64,000 nucleotides of DNA from Aquitalea aquatilis (GTDB lineage Bacteria; Pseudomonadota; Gammaproteobacteria; Burkholderiales; Chromobacteriaceae): assembly GCF_005155025.1 (NCBI RefSeq), contig NZ_CP039731.1, forward strand, positions 2,480,001-2,544,000, in the 5' to 3' direction. A model generated the notes under the pieces. It made no database searches, had not been told where the DNA came from, and saw only the letters and a program-made list of their open reading frames with translations. The position numbers and the translations under genes were made by a program. Every line of letters begins with the position of its first letter. Within the stretch, counting starts at the first letter, position 1. Positions 17,419 to 27,457 of this stretch are shown here, one piece after another.

Positions 17419-20400
17419 TTACCACAGCAGCTTGACCGACTTTTCCCCCAGCCAGTCCTGCAAAGCCAATAGCAGGCCATCATCCAGCCGCACGCCCCAG
17501 GCTTGCGGCAGGGCAACATCGCCACGGGCCTGGGCATTGCTGTAGCTGATGCGCACCAGACAGCCGTTTTCCTCGTCACGGTAAGGGCCAAGCAGGTTTT
17601 TCAGCTTGCCGACATCGGCATTGCCATTCATCTGCAAGGACAGGCCACGGGCAAAGCGGCTGCGCGCCTCGCCCAGATCGTACAGGCGGTCGGCCATGAT
17701 GCGCAGGCCACCGGAGAAGGCGTCTTCGGTCACCTTGCCCTGCACGACCAGCACGATGTCTTCCTTCAGCCGGTTGCGGTTGGTTTCATAGCTGTCGCCA
17801 AACAGGCTGATTTCGCGCTTGCTGCTGCCATCGTCCAGCTCGACAAAGGCCATCTTGCCGCGATTACCCATCTTGACGCGGATGCCGGTGACAAAGCCGG
17901 CCAGCAGTTGTGGTTCCTTGCGTGGGCTAAGGCGGGACAGCGTGGTCTTGATGAAGGCGCGCACTTCCTGGGCGTAAGCGGCAAAGGGGTGGCCGGACAG
18001 GTAATAGCCGATGGCGACTTTTTCCTCGGCCAGCTTGACGGCGTCGCTCCAGGGGCGGGTTTCCACCATTTCCACTGCCGGCGCGACATCGTCGCCGAAC
18101 ATGTCGAACAAGCCACCCTGGTTGATATTGGCGTGGGCCTGGTCGGCCGCTTCCATGGCCAGGCCGACATTGGCAAACAGCTTGGCCCGGTTGGCTTCGA
18201 TGCTGTCAAAGGCACCGGCGCGGATCAGCGCCTCGATCACCCGCTTGTTGACCAGTTTCTTGTCGGTACGCTGGCAGAAATCAAACAGGCTGGTGTAAGG
18301 GCCGCTGGCTTCGCGCACCGCCACGATATGGTCGACGGCAGATTCACCGCTGCCCTTGACCGCACCCAGCGCATAGCGGATTTCCTGGCGGCTGACCGGC
18401 ACGAAGCGGTAAAAGCTGTGATTGACATCCGGCGGCAGCAAACGCAGGCCGTTCTTGGCGTCGGTGGCATCGTCGTAGAACACCTTGAGCTGGTCGGTAT
18501 TGTCCAGTTCGGTGGACATGGTGGCCGCCATATAGGCGGCGCAGTGGTGGGCCTTGAGCCAGGCGGTGTGATAGGCCACCAGCGCATAGGCTGCCGCGTG
18601 CGATTTGTTGAAGCCGTAGCCGGCGAACTTCTCCATGTAGTCGAAGATTTCGTTGGCCTTGGATTCCGCGATGTCCTGCTTGGCGGCACCCTCGACGAAC
18701 ATGGCGCGCTGCGCCACCATTTCTTCGACTTTCTTTTTACCCATGGCGCGGCGCAGCAAGTCGGCACCACCCAGTGAGTAGCCGCCAATCACCTGGGCGG
18801 ACTGCATCACCTGTTCCTGATACACCATGATGCCGTAAGTCGGTGCCAGTACCGGCTCCAGCAGCGGATGCAGGTATTCGAACTTGGCCCCGTGCATACG
18901 CTGGATGAAGTCGGGAATCAGGTCCATCGGGCCCGGACGGTACAGCGCCACGAAGGCGATAATTTCTTCGAACTTGCTGGGCTTGGCTTCCACCAGCATT
19001 TTCTTCATGCCGGAGGATTCAAACTGGAACACGCCGGTGGTGTTGGCGCTGGCAAAAATCTTGTAGGCGTCGGCGTCGTCCAGCGGCAGGTGGGCAACGT
19101 CCACGTCCTCGTTGCTGACCTGCTTGATATAGCGCTGGGCCAGTTCGATGATGGTGAGGTTGCGCAGGCCCAGAAAGTCGAACTTCACCAGACCGATCTG
19201 TTCCACGTCGTCCTTGTCGAACTGCGACACCGGTGACGCGCCATCGGCACTGGCAATGTATAGCGGGCAGAAGTCGGTCAGCCGGCCGGGCGCAATCAGC
19301 ACGCCACCAGCGTGCATGCCGATGCCACGGGTGAGGTCTTCCAGCTTCATCGCCAGTTCGATCAGCTCATTCGCCCCTTCCGATTCGATCACTTCACCGA
19401 TCTGCGGCTCCACCTCCATGGCCTTTTCCAGCCCCAGCGGCTTGTTGGCCTCCAGCGGAATCAGCTTGGACAGGCGGTCGCACAGGCCGAAGGGCAGGTC
19501 CAGCACCCGGCCTACGTCGCGGATCACCGATTTGGACGACATGGTGCCGAAGGTGGCAATCTGGCTGACGGCCTCTTCGCCGTATTTCTGCCGGGTGTAC
19601 TCGATCACCCGCCAGCGGTTTTCCTGACAGAAGTCCACGTCGAAGTCGGGCATGGATACCCGTTCCGGGTTCAGGAAACGCTCGAACAGCAAGGCGTAAC
19701 GCAAGGGGTCGAGATCGGTAATGCTCAGGCTGTAGGCCACCAGCGAACCGGCACCGGAACCCCGTCCTGGCCCCACCGGGCAGCCATTGCCCTTACCCCA
19801 CTGGATAAAGTCGGCCACGATGAGGAAGTAGCCGGGAAAGCCCATCTGGATGATGGTGTCACACTCGAACTTGAGCCGGGCATCGTATTCCGGGCGGCGT
19901 GCCAGCCGTTCGTCCGGATCGGGATAAAGCTGCTCCAGCCGCATTTCCAGCCCGCGCTTGGCCTCGTACACCAGAAAATCGTCCAGTGTCATGCCTTCAG
20001 GCGTGGGGAATAGCGGCAGGTAGTTCTTGCCCAGCACCACCGAAATATTGCAGCGTTTGGCGATTTCCACCGTGTTTTCCAGCGCTTCCGGGATGTCGGC
20101 AAAGCGTTCCAGCATCTGCTCGGTGGTCAGGAAGTGCTGGCATTCGGAAAAATTGCGCGGGCGGCGTTTGTCGCCCAGGGTATAGCCTTCGGCAATGCAC
20201 ACCCGCGCCTCGTGCGCCTTGAAGTCGTCCGGATCGAGGAACTGGATGGGATGGGTGGCCACCACCGGCAGCCCGGTTTCACCCGCCAGCCACAGCGTGG
20301 CCTGCAGCACGCTTTCCACCTGCGGATTGTCCACGCGCTGGATTTCCAGATAGAAGCTGCCGGGGAACAGGCTTTCCCAGTACTGCGCGCGGCGCATGGC

Positions 20401-20853
20401 TTCTTCGCGCTGCCCCATGGCCAGGGCCATGCCCACATCGCCATGCTGGGCACCGGACAGGCACAACAGATTGCTGTTGTCGCCATTCTCCAGCCAGGCG
20501 CGCTTGATTTCGGCGCGGCCACGGTACTGGTTATCGGTAAAGGCCAGGGTCAGCAGCTCGCACAGGCGGCGGTAGCCTTCGCGGTTTTTCACCGTCAGCA
20601 GCAGGCGGGTGGGCTTGTCGCGGTCTTCTTCGTTTTCCAGCCAGATATCGGCCGAGATAATGGGCTTGATGCCCTTGCTGCGGCAGGCCTTGTAAAACTT
20701 GACCATGCCGAACAAATTCATCAGGTCCGACATGCCCATGGCGGGCATATTGTCTTTCTGGGCGCGTTTTACCGCGTCGTCCAGCCGGACAATACCGTCG
20801 GTGATGGAAAACTCCGAGTGGAGGCGAAGATGGATAAAGCGGGGTGCGTTCAT
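17419..20853 (-). CDS. dnaE: DNA polymerase III alpha subunit
   Basis: 1144 residues. It begins with the PHP domain (FIHLRLHSEFSITDGIV), followed by the polymerase core with the catalytic aspartates in MPDFDVDF, the palm/finger motifs (GPGRGSGAGSLVAY, GIGMHAGGVLIAPG), a helix-hairpin-helix region and a C-terminal OB-fold (FVTGIRVKMGNRGKMAFVELDD). Full length for the family. It is the replicative polymerase of the chromosome, active in the cytoplasm. It starts divergently from the flavin-reductase-like gene. Confidence 0.98.
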   Translation of the reverse strand: MNAPRFIHLRLHSEFSITDGIVRLDDAVKRAQKDNMPAMGMSDLMNLFGMVKFYKACRSKGIKPIISADIWLENEEDRDKPTRLLLTVKNREGYRRLCELLTLAFTDNQYRGRAEIKRAWLENGDNSNLLCLSGAQHGDVGMALAMGQREEAMRRAQYWESLFPGSFYLEIQRVDNPQVESVLQATLWLAGETGLPVVATHPIQFLDPDDFKAHEARVCIAEGYTLGDKRRPRNFSECQHFLTTEQMLERFADIPEALENTVEIAKRCNISVVLGKNYLPLFPTPEGMTLDDFLVYEAKRGLEMRLEQLYPDPDERLARRPEYDARLKFECDTIIQMGFPGYFLIVADFIQWGKGNGCPVGPGRGSGAGSLVAYSLSITDLDPLRYALLFERFLNPERVSMPDFDVDFCQENRWRVIEYTRQKYGEEAVSQIATFGTMSSKSVIRDVGRVLDLPFGLCDRLSKLIPLEANKPLGLEKAMEVEPQIGEVIESEGANELIELAMKLEDLTRGIGMHAGGVLIAPGRLTDFCPLYIASADGASPVSQFDKDDVEQIGLVKFDFLGLRNLTIIELAQRYIKQVSNEDVDVAHLPLDDADAYKIFASANTTGVFQFESSGMKKMLVEAKPSKFEEIIAFVALYRPGPMDLIPDFIQRMHGAKFEYLHPLLEPVLAPTYGIMVYQEQVMQSAQVIGGYSLGGADLLRRAMGKKKVEEMVAQRAMFVEGAAKQDIAESKANEIFDYMEKFAGYGFNKSHAAAYALVAYHTAWLKAHHCAAYMAATMSTELDNTDQLKVFYDDATDAKNGLRLLPPDVNHSFYRFVPVSRQEIRYALGAVKGSGESAVDHIVAVREASGPYTSLFDFCQRTDKKLVNKRVIEALIRAGAFDSIEANRAKLFANVGLAMEAADQAHANINQGGLFDMFGDDVAPAVEMVETRPWSDAVKLAEEKVAIGYYLSGHPFAAYAQEVRAFIKTTLSRLSPRKEPQLLAGFVTGIRVKMGNRGKMAFVELDDGSSKREISLFGDSYETNRNRLKEDIVLVVQGKVTEDAFSGGLRIMADRLYDLGEARSRFARGLSLQMNGNADVGKLKNLLGPYRDEENGCLVRISYSNAQARGDVALPQAWGVRLDDGLLLALQDWLGEKSVKLLW

Positions 20854-21001
20854 CCCGGCATTTTACCGGCAGCGGCGCATCTGCACCATGCGCGCGACAA
20901 GAATATCGTTGTTGCCGCCACCGCTTACCATTCGGCCTTTTCTTGTGTTGCGATGCAGCATTAGAATGGTGGCATTGCAGATCAGCCAAACGGTGACAGA
21001 G

Positions 21002-21604
21002 ATGGATTGTGATGTCAGGGAGCTGGACGGCACCAGCCTGTACAAATTGCTGACTGGCAGCGTGCTGCCGCGCCCCATTGCCTGGCTCAGTACCCAGGAT
21101 TTGCTGGGCGTGGCCAATCTGGCACCGTTTTCCTTTTTCACCGTAGCCGGGCTGAATCCACCCATGCTGGCGATCACCATCCTGAAAAAACCGGATGGCA
21201 GCGACAAGGACAGCCTGGCCAATATCCGCGCCACCGGCGAGTTCGTGGTGAATATCGTCAATCAGCAACTGGTCGAGGAAATGAACCAGTCCTGCGCGGC
21301 CTATCCGGCGGAAGTGGACGAGTTTGATCTGGCCGGGCTGGAAAAAGTGCGCAGCAAGCAGGTGAAAGTGCCGGGTGTGGCACGCTCGCCGGTACGTTAC
21401 GAGTGCGTACTGCATAGCTGCCTTGACTTGGGCCATGGGGCAGGCGGCAGCACGCTGGTGCTGGGTGAGATACGGCACGTGCATGTGGACGATGCGGTGT
21501 ATCACGCAGGCCGGATCGATCTGCAGGTGCTGCACCCCATCGGCAAGCTGGCTGGCGATGGCTATACCCTGGTGCATGAGGACTTCGCGCTGGCCCGCCC
21601 CTGA
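21002..21604 (+). CDS. Flavin reductase-like FMN-binding split-barrel protein
   Basis: 200 residues. The DIM6/NTAB pattern is clear: SLYKLLTGSVLPRPIAWLST, NLAPFSFFTVAGLNPPML, and TGEFVVNIVNQQLVEEMN. Such proteins bind FMN and reduce flavins or act on unknown substrates. ATG 21002 gives the usual family N-terminus; ATG 20966 is also in frame. Divergent from dnaE. A terminator follows. Confidence 0.87.
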   Translation: MDCDVRELDGTSLYKLLTGSVLPRPIAWLSTQDLLGVANLAPFSFFTVAGLNPPMLAITILKKPDGSDKDSLANIRATGEFVVNIVNQQLVEEMNQSCAAYPAEVDEFDLAGLEKVRSKQVKVPGVARSPVRYECVLHSCLDLGHGAGGSTLVLGEIRHVHVDDAVYHAGRIDLQVLHPIGKLAGDGYTLVHEDFALARP

Positions 21605-21627
21605 TCATGGGCCTGGCACCAGCAAGC

Positions 21628-21656
21628 AAAAAAGCAGCGCGAGGCTGCTTTTTTTG
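21628..21656 (+). terminator. Bidirectional intrinsic terminator
   Basis: Arms AAGCAGC (21632-21638) and GCTGCTT (21644-21650) with A-run before and T7 after, between convergent genes. Confidence 0.85.
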
Positions 21657-21674
21657 CGGCTGTTCCGGCAGGTG

Positions 21675-22625
21675 TCAGTGCAGCGACTGCACGATCTGGC
21701 TGGCCATCTCGTCCAGCAAGGCGTAGCGGCGGTTGTATTCGCTGCGTTTCTTGCTGGCAATGTCCTCCATCGGCTTGCGCGGGATGGGGAAGGGGATGCG
21801 GAAGTATTCGGTGTTGATTTTCTCGGCACCGATATCCAGCCAGAAGCTGTCGTAATCAGCCTGAAAATCGCGCCGATAGCGCCAGGAGCTATAGATATGG
21901 CTGTCCTTGCACACGGCCAGTACCTGCTGGCAACCCATTTTACGGGCGATGATGGTGAGGGCCTCCAGCGCCAGCCGTTTGGGGAACAGGCCATGGCAGG
22001 CCTTGGTGGCGGTGCGGATGCATTCGTGGCCGAATTCCTTGCGCGGTCCTTGCAGGCCGCCAACCAGCGCCACGCTCTGGCCCTGGTACTGACACAAGGT
22101 AAAGGTGAGTGTGGCCAGGGCCACCTGTTGGCCATCGATAAACTGCAGCGACAATTCGCCTTCCTTGTCGAAGGTGTGGTTGTGCCCCAGCACCCAGCCA
22201 AACTGGCTGTCATCCTTGCCGCTGACGCTGGCTAGCTTGAGGTTTTCCAACGACAGCAGCTTGCCGCGCAAGCTGGCAGGCAGTTGCAGCAGCTGGCTGT
22301 AGTGCTGCTGTAGCATGTCGGCCTTGGCGGCATTGCCCAGTCCCCGGTGCAGATAAGGACGGTGCAGCTTTTGGGCCAGGCGCGGAGCCAGCCGCAGGTA
22401 ATCAAGCATTACTGGCTGACTGGCGAGAAAACCCAGCCAGCGGTAGCTGGCTGGCAGGGTAAGCAGGGTGCGCAGCGCCAGCTTGATGCGGTTTTTGCCT
22501 TCGTCCAGATAGTCGCGGCGGGAAAATGTTCCGCTGACCAGTTGACCAAGCAAGCGTACAGGGTGCGGCCCCGAAGCTGATTCGATTGTTTTCACGCAGA
22601 GTTCTTCTAAAAGCTGTTCATGCAC
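21675..22625 (-). CDS. VirK/YbjX-family DUF535 protein
   Basis: 316 residues from a GTG start; a GTG at 22595 behind AGAAGAA is an alternative. The DUF535 signature pattern is present in order: SYRWLGFL, LRPYLHRGLG-like stretch, FGWVLGHNHTFDKEGELSLQF, VALVGGLQGP, KACHGLFPKRLALEAL, WRYRRDFQADYDSFW, and a terminal basic helix with KKRSEYNRRYALLDEM. VirK/YbjX proteins are linked to envelope stress and virulence in enterics; the biochemical role is unknown. Confidence 0.88.
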   Translation of the reverse strand: MHEQLLEELCVKTIESASGPHPVRLLGQLVSGTFSRRDYLDEGKNRIKLALRTLLTLPASYRWLGFLASQPVMLDYLRLAPRLAQKLHRPYLHRGLGNAAKADMLQQHYSQLLQLPASLRGKLLSLENLKLASVSGKDDSQFGWVLGHNHTFDKEGELSLQFIDGQQVALATLTFTLCQYQGQSVALVGGLQGPRKEFGHECIRTATKACHGLFPKRLALEALTIIARKMGCQQVLAVCKDSHIYSSWRYRRDFQADYDSFWLDIGAEKINTEYFRIPFPIPRKPMEDIASKKRSEYNRRYALLDEMASQIVQSLH

Positions 22626-22709
22626 GGAGGAGCATTATTGTTTATCCGGGAGCCGGCGTCTTTGGCCGGCTTGTCCCGTGGTGATGACCGTTTGTGACGG
22701 ATGCGATGG

Positions 22710-22961
22710 TTATTTTTTTTCGTCGCGCGGTTTCATGGCCACCATGGCCGCGCGCTGCATTTCCAGGGTTTTCATCTGCATGGACAGCATGCCCAGATTC
22801 ATGGTGAGCCAGCCTTCCACCACACGCAGCTCGGCCAGCTTGCGGTCGATTTCCTCCTCGCTCATTGGCGGCAGGAAAGGCTGGGCGCTGGCCGGGGTGG
22901 CAGTTTGCCAGAACTGGCGGAACATGGCGAATGGATCGGTGGGATTGAAATCGGCGCTCAT
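22710..22961 (-). CDS. Small PhaM-like polyhydroxyalkanoate granule regulator
   Basis: 83 residues. After FMARPF-type lead-in (FAMFRQFW) the core SEEEIDRKLAELRVVEGWLTMNLGML in segments resembles the PhaM activation domain (LDRRIADLKxVExWLxxNL). In Ralstonia PhaM activates PHA synthase and tethers granules to DNA with a basic tail; here the tail is short (KPRDEKK). The start follows AAGGAGAG. No PHA synthase gene is in the window. Confidence 0.72.
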   Translation of the reverse strand: MSADFNPTDPFAMFRQFWQTATPASAQPFLPPMSEEEIDRKLAELRVVEGWLTMNLGMLSMQMKTLEMQRAAMVAMKPRDEKK

Positions 22962-22980
22962 GGCTGGCTCTCCTTGTCAT

Positions 22981-23013
22981 ATAAAAAAACGGGCAAGCTC
23001 TTGCTTGCCCGTT
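22981..23013 (-). terminator. Intrinsic terminator of maeB
   Basis: Arms AACGGGCAAGC (22988-22998) and GCTTGCCCGTT (23003-23013), TCTT loop; the A-run at 22983-22989 gives T7 on the minus strand. Confidence 0.9.
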
Positions 23014-23037
23014 CAGTATAAGACCAAAGCCGATCGC

Positions 23038-25323
23038 TTAGCTGTTGCTGGCGGCTACCTGCGCATCCACGGCGGCCAGGGCTACCATGTTGACGATGCG
23101 GCGTACCGAAGAGATCGGGGTCAGGATGTGTACCGGCTTGGTCATGCCCATCAGGATGGGGCCGATGGTCACGCCGTCCGAAGCCGATACGCGCAGCAGG
23201 TTGTAGCTGATGTTGGCGGCTTCCACATTGGGCATGATCAACAGGTTGGCCGAGCCCTTCAGCGTGGTTTCCGGCATGGCCTGGGTGCGGATGGCTTCCA
23301 CCAGGGCGGCGTCGCCCTGCATTTCACCATCGATTTCCAGGTCAGGCTGGGCTGCACGAATCAGCTCCAGTGCATTGCGCATCTTGTCGGCGGATTCGCC
23401 GTTGATGGTGCCAAAGCTGGAGTTGGACAGCAGGGCTGCCTTCGGCGCGATACCAAAGCGTTTCATGGCTTCGGCGGCCATCTTGGTGATGCCGGCCAGC
23501 TGGACTGCATCCGGCTTGGCATTGACATAGGTATCGGTGATGAAGATGTTGCCGGTCGGCAGGATCAGCGCATTCATGGCACCGGCCACCTTGTCGGCAT
23601 TGTTGTAGCCGAGTACGGTTTCCACGATTTCGAAGTGCTGGCGGTAGGTACCGTAGGTGCCACAGATCATGGCATCGGCATCACCGCGACGGACCATCAG
23701 CGCGCCGATCAGCGTGGTGTTGCCAATCACGCGGCGGCGGGCCTGTTCCTGCGAAACGCCCTTGCGCTTCATCAGGTTGTAGTAGTCCTTCCAGTATTCG
23801 GCAAAGCGCGGGTCGGATTCATTGTTGACCAGCTCGAAATCCTTGCCGATCTCCATTTTCAGGCCCAGCTTTTCGATACGCTTTTCAATCACGCTCGGAC
23901 GGCCGATCAGGATGGGCTTGGCCAGACCCGCCAGCACGATTTCCTGGGTGGCGTGCAGCACGCGCTCGTCTTCGCCTTCGGTCAGCACGACACGCTTGCT
24001 TTCCTTCTTGGCCTGCGAGAACACCGGCTTCATGAACAGATTGGTCTTGTACACGAACTGGGTGAGCTGATCGACGTAGGCGTCGAAGTCTTCAATCGGG
24101 CGGGTGGCCACGCCGGAATCCATGGCAGCCTTGGCCACGGCCGGAGCGATCTTGACGATCAGGCGCGGGTCGAAGGGCTTGGGAATGACGTATTCCGGGC
24201 CGAAGGACAGTTCTTCGTCGCCGTAGGCGGTGGCAACCACGTCGGACTGTTCGGCCATGGCCAGATCGGCAATGGCGCGCACGGTGGCCAGCTTCATTTC
24301 TTCATTGATGGTGGTGGCGCCAACGTCCAGCGCACCACGGAAGATGAAGGGGAAGCACAGCACGTTGTTGACCTGGTTGGGGAAGTCGGAACGGCCGGTG
24401 CCGATGATGGCATCCGGGCGTACTTCTTTCACCAGCGGCGGCAGGATTTCCGGTTCCGGGTTGGCCATGGCCAGAATCACCGGATGGGCTGCCATGGTTT
24501 TCACCATGTCCTGGGTCACCAGACGCGGGCCGGACAGACCCATGAAGATGTCGACACCCACCATGGCATCGGCCAGCTTGCGTTTGCCGTTGTCGGCAAT
24601 GGCGTAACGCTGCTTGGATTCGTCCAGCTTTTCGTCACGACCATGGTAGATCACGCCCTTGGAGTCGCAGACGGTGATGTTCTCGCGCTTCACACCGAGT
24701 GCCACCAAGAGGTCGAGGCAGGCGATGGCGGCAGCGCCGGCACCGGATGCGGCCACGCGGACATTGGCAATGTCCTTGTTGACCAGGCGCAGCGAGTTCA
24801 GTACGGCGGCGGCGGCCACGATGGCGGTACCGTGCTGGTCGTCATGGAAGACCGGAATGCCCATGCGTTCGCGGCACTTCTTTTCGATATAGAAGCACTC
24901 GGGCGCCTTGATGTCTTCCAGATTGATGCCACCGAAGGTCGGCTCCATGGCACAGATCATGTCAACCAGCTTGTCGGGGTCGTTTTCGTTCAGTTCGATG
25001 TCGAAAACGTCGATGCCGGCAAACTTCTTGAACAGCACGCCCTTGCCTTCCATCACCGGCTTGCCGGCCAGCGGGCCGATGTTGCCCAGACCCAGCACGG
25101 CGGTGCCGTTGGTGATGACGGCTACCAGATTGCCGCGAGCGGTGTATTTGTAGGCATTGAGCGGGTCTTCCACGATGGCGTCACACGGGGCGGCCACACC
25201 GGGGGAGTAGGCAAGGGCCAGATCACGCTGGGTAGCCAGCGGCTTGGTCGGGGATACTTGAATCTTGCCGGGCTGAGGGAACTGGTGGAAATCGAGTGCG
25301 GCTTGGCGCAGTTGCTCGTCCAT
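23038..25323 (-). CDS. maeB: NADP-dependent malic enzyme, MaeB type
   Basis: 761 residues. Residues ~1-430 are the malic enzyme ([57 protein letters not shown] dinucleotide site); ~430-761 is a phosphotransacetylase-like domain ([27 protein letters not shown]). This fused layout is typical of MaeB, which decarboxylates malate to pyruvate with NADPH; the C-terminal part is thought to be regulatory (acetyl-CoA). It is next to the C4-dicarboxylate transporter genes on the same strand. Confidence 0.96.
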   Translation of the reverse strand: MDEQLRQAALDFHQFPQPGKIQVSPTKPLATQRDLALAYSPGVAAPCDAIVEDPLNAYKYTARGNLVAVITNGTAVLGLGNIGPLAGKPVMEGKGVLFKKFAGIDVFDIELNENDPDKLVDMICAMEPTFGGINLEDIKAPECFYIEKKCRERMGIPVFHDDQHGTAIVAAAAVLNSLRLVNKDIANVRVAASGAGAAAIACLDLLVALGVKRENITVCDSKGVIYHGRDEKLDESKQRYAIADNGKRKLADAMVGVDIFMGLSGPRLVTQDMVKTMAAHPVILAMANPEPEILPPLVKEVRPDAIIGTGRSDFPNQVNNVLCFPFIFRGALDVGATTINEEMKLATVRAIADLAMAEQSDVVATAYGDEELSFGPEYVIPKPFDPRLIVKIAPAVAKAAMDSGVATRPIEDFDAYVDQLTQFVYKTNLFMKPVFSQAKKESKRVVLTEGEDERVLHATQEIVLAGLAKPILIGRPSVIEKRIEKLGLKMEIGKDFELVNNESDPRFAEYWKDYYNLMKRKGVSQEQARRRVIGNTTLIGALMVRRGDADAMICGTYGTYRQHFEIVETVLGYNNADKVAGAMNALILPTGNIFITDTYVNAKPDAVQLAGITKMAAEAMKRFGIAPKAALLSNSSFGTINGESADKMRNALELIRAAQPDLEIDGEMQGDAALVEAIRTQAMPETTLKGSANLLIMPNVEAANISYNLLRVSASDGVTIGPILMGMTKPVHILTPISSVRRIVNMVALAAVDAQVAASNS

Positions 25324-25413
25324 TCGTGAACTCCTGGGTGGTTTCTTATGGTCGTTTTGAATTTAGCTCAATATTATAAGGGCTAACCCTCTACCGGGGC
25401 TATGGTCCTGTCA

Positions 25414-25459
25414 GACAAGATACGCGGCGAGGGCGTTCATCCCTGCCGCGTACCTTGTC
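25414..25459 (-). terminator. Imperfect hairpin after dctM
   Basis: Arms GACAAGATACGCGGC (25414-25428) and GCCGCGTACCTTGTC (25445-25459) pair except for one A/C position. No T-run follows on the minus strand, so a terminator call is tentative; it may stabilise the mRNA end. Confidence 0.45.
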
Positions 25460-25470
25460 CTGTCCTGCTT

Positions 25471-26799
25471 TTAATGCATCATACCTAACATTCGCGGCAG
25501 CCACAGCGAGATGCCGGGAATATATGTTACTGCGACCAGGAAGCCGAGCATGGTGAGCAGCCATGGCCACACTGCCACGGTCAGCTCGGTAATGCCCATC
25601 TTGGTAATGCCCGACGCCACATACAGATTCAACCCTACCGGCGGGTGACACATGCCGACTTCCATGTTCACCGCGATCAGGATGCCGAAGTGGATGGGGT
25701 TGACTCCCAGCTTGACGGCCACCGGGTACAGGATGGGCGCCATGATCAGCACGATGGCGGACGGGTCCATGAAGTTGCCGGCAGCCAGCAGCAGGATGTT
25801 GGTGACCAGCAGGAAGGCGACAATGCCCAGACCCTGTGCCGTCATCCAGGCGGCCATCGCTTGCGGGATCTGCTCCGATGCCATCAGGAAGGAGAACAGC
25901 ACGGCATTGGTGATGATGTACAGCAGCATCGAGCTCATCGACGCAGCGTTGATCAGCACGCGCGGTACATCTTTCAGCCCCATGTCCTTGTAGACGAACA
26001 CCGCAATGATGAAGGCGTATACCGCGGCCATGGCAGCCGCTTCGGTCGGGGTGAAGATGCCGCTGTAAATACCACCGATGACCAGCACGATCAGCAGCAG
26101 GCCCCACATGCATTCACGGAAGGCTTGCAGACGCTCGCCCCAGCTGGCGCGCGGCAGGCGTGGGTAATCGAACTTCTTCGCACGATACCAGGTGGTCAGG
26201 CCCAGCAGCACCGACAGGCATAGGCCGGGCAATACGCCGGCCATGAACAGCTGGCCTACCGAGGCCGTGCTCACCGGGGAGCCATCAGGGCCGGTGACAT
26301 CCATGCCGGCAGTGGCAATGGAGTACATCACCAGGTTGATGGACGGCGGGAACAGAATGCCCAGTGCACCGGAAGTGGTGATGACGCCGGCACCAAAGCG
26401 TTGCGGATAACCCTGCTTGACCATGGCCGGCAGGATGATGGAGCCCACGGCCACCACGGTGGCGACGGACGAACCGGTAATGGCGGCAAACAAGGCGCAG
26501 GACACCACGCCGGCCAGACCCAGGCCGCCGTACCAGTGGCCAACCAGGGTGGTGGCAAAGCGGATCATCCGTTTGGCCACCCCGCCGTGCATCAGAAAAT
26601 TACCCGCCAGGATGAAGAAGGGAATCGCCATGATTTCGAACTTCTCGATGCCGGTAAACAGCTTGAGCGCTACCGACTGGATAGGTACTTCCGTCATGGT
26701 GAATAGAAAGGTCAGTACCGTCAGACCCAGCGAGATGGAGATCGGCATGCCGGTCAGCATCAGCGTCAGCAGCAGACCGAAAATGATAAGCGTGGTCAT
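25471..26799 (-). CDS. dctM: TRAP transporter large permease DctM
   Basis: 442 residues, about 12 membrane spans, full length for DctM. Typical stretches: PFFILAGNFLMHGGVAKRMI, GSSVATVVAVGSIILPAMVKQGYP, GILFPPSINLVMYS, FTPTEAAAMAAVYAF, PPVGLNLYVASGI. It is the sodium- or proton-driven channel of the C4-dicarboxylate TRAP system. The ATG overlaps the dctQ stop by one base (TAATG). Confidence 0.95.
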   Translation of the reverse strand: MTTLIIFGLLLTLMLTGMPISISLGLTVLTFLFTMTEVPIQSVALKLFTGIEKFEIMAIPFFILAGNFLMHGGVAKRMIRFATTLVGHWYGGLGLAGVVSCALFAAITGSSVATVVAVGSIILPAMVKQGYPQRFGAGVITTSGALGILFPPSINLVMYSIATAGMDVTGPDGSPVSTASVGQLFMAGVLPGLCLSVLLGLTTWYRAKKFDYPRLPRASWGERLQAFRECMWGLLLIVLVIGGIYSGIFTPTEAAAMAAVYAFIIAVFVYKDMGLKDVPRVLINAASMSSMLLYIITNAVLFSFLMASEQIPQAMAAWMTAQGLGIVAFLLVTNILLLAAGNFMDPSAIVLIMAPILYPVAVKLGVNPIHFGILIAVNMEVGMCHPPVGLNLYVASGITKMGITELTVAVWPWLLTMLGFLVAVTYIPGISLWLPRMLGMMH

Positions 26800-27392
26800 T
26801 AGTGCTTGCCTCCGTGGTTCAGGTCGTGCGGGTGCAGATTGTCCAGTTCTTCTGCGCCTTCTTCCAGGCCATCAACATGGCCGTGATCATGCTTGGGCAG
26901 GCTGCCGGTCTTGATGAAGTTCCAGGTCACTTGCAGGAAGCGGAAGCACATCAGCGAAGAGCCGCAGGGAATGGCCAGATAAACCAGCCACATCGGCGCT
27001 TCCAGATCAGGCGAAGTCTGATCGGTATGGGCGATGGCCCAGACAAAATCACTACCCAGTGCAGCAATGACGCCGGTAAACAGGGCACCGGACAGCAGGC
27101 CGAAAATGATGAACTTGGCGCGGTTCTTGTCCGACAGGCGGTTGATCAGTACATCCACGCCCACGTGGATGCCGGTACGCACACCATAGGCGGCACCGAA
27201 CTTGGCCATCCACACAAACAGATAGATGGTCAGTTCCTGTGCCCAGGCCATATTGATGTGGGCGAGGTAGGGTTGCAGAGTTTCGATGCCCGAGCCGTAG
27301 CGGTGCAATACCGCGGCAAAGGTGATGAGAGTGGCGCTTCCCATCAGCAGGGCAATCATCCACTCCTCAAGGTGATCGAGGAATTTCAGCAT
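26799..27392 (-). CDS. dctQ: TRAP transporter small permease DctQ
   Basis: 197 residues, four membrane spans (MIALLMGSATLITFAAVLHRY, AQELTIYLFVWMAKFGAAYGVR, FIIFGLLSGALFTGVIAALG, LAIPCGSSLMCFRFLQ). GIHVGVDVLI is a DctQ hallmark. The C-terminus is an unusual His/Asp/Glu-rich tail (HDHGHVDGLEEGAEEL, HPHDLNHGGKH) that might bind metal. It pairs with DctM. Confidence 0.92.
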   Translation of the reverse strand: MLKFLDHLEEWMIALLMGSATLITFAAVLHRYGSGIETLQPYLAHINMAWAQELTIYLFVWMAKFGAAYGVRTGIHVGVDVLINRLSDKNRAKFIIFGLLSGALFTGVIAALGSDFVWAIAHTDQTSPDLEAPMWLVYLAIPCGSSLMCFRFLQVTWNFIKTGSLPKHDHGHVDGLEEGAEELDNLHPHDLNHGGKH

Positions 27393-27409
27393 GATTGTTC
27401 TCTTTCAGC

Positions 27410-27443
27410 AAAAAAGAGCGTGGGTGCTAGCGCACGCACGCTC
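27410..27443 (-). terminator. Intercistronic attenuator hairpin between dctP and dctQ
   Basis: GAGCGTG (27416-27422) pairs with CACGCTC (27437-27443) and GTGC (27424-27427) with GCAC (27432-27435); on the minus strand T6 follows. It probably stops part of the transcripts after dctP, giving more binding protein than permease. Confidence 0.75.
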
Positions 27444-27457
27444 CATTCATGGGCCGA

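Noticed and set aside
22678-25329. 883-codon open frame on the + strand
   Set aside because: Antisense shadow of maeB; compositionally biased, no motifs, no ribosome site.
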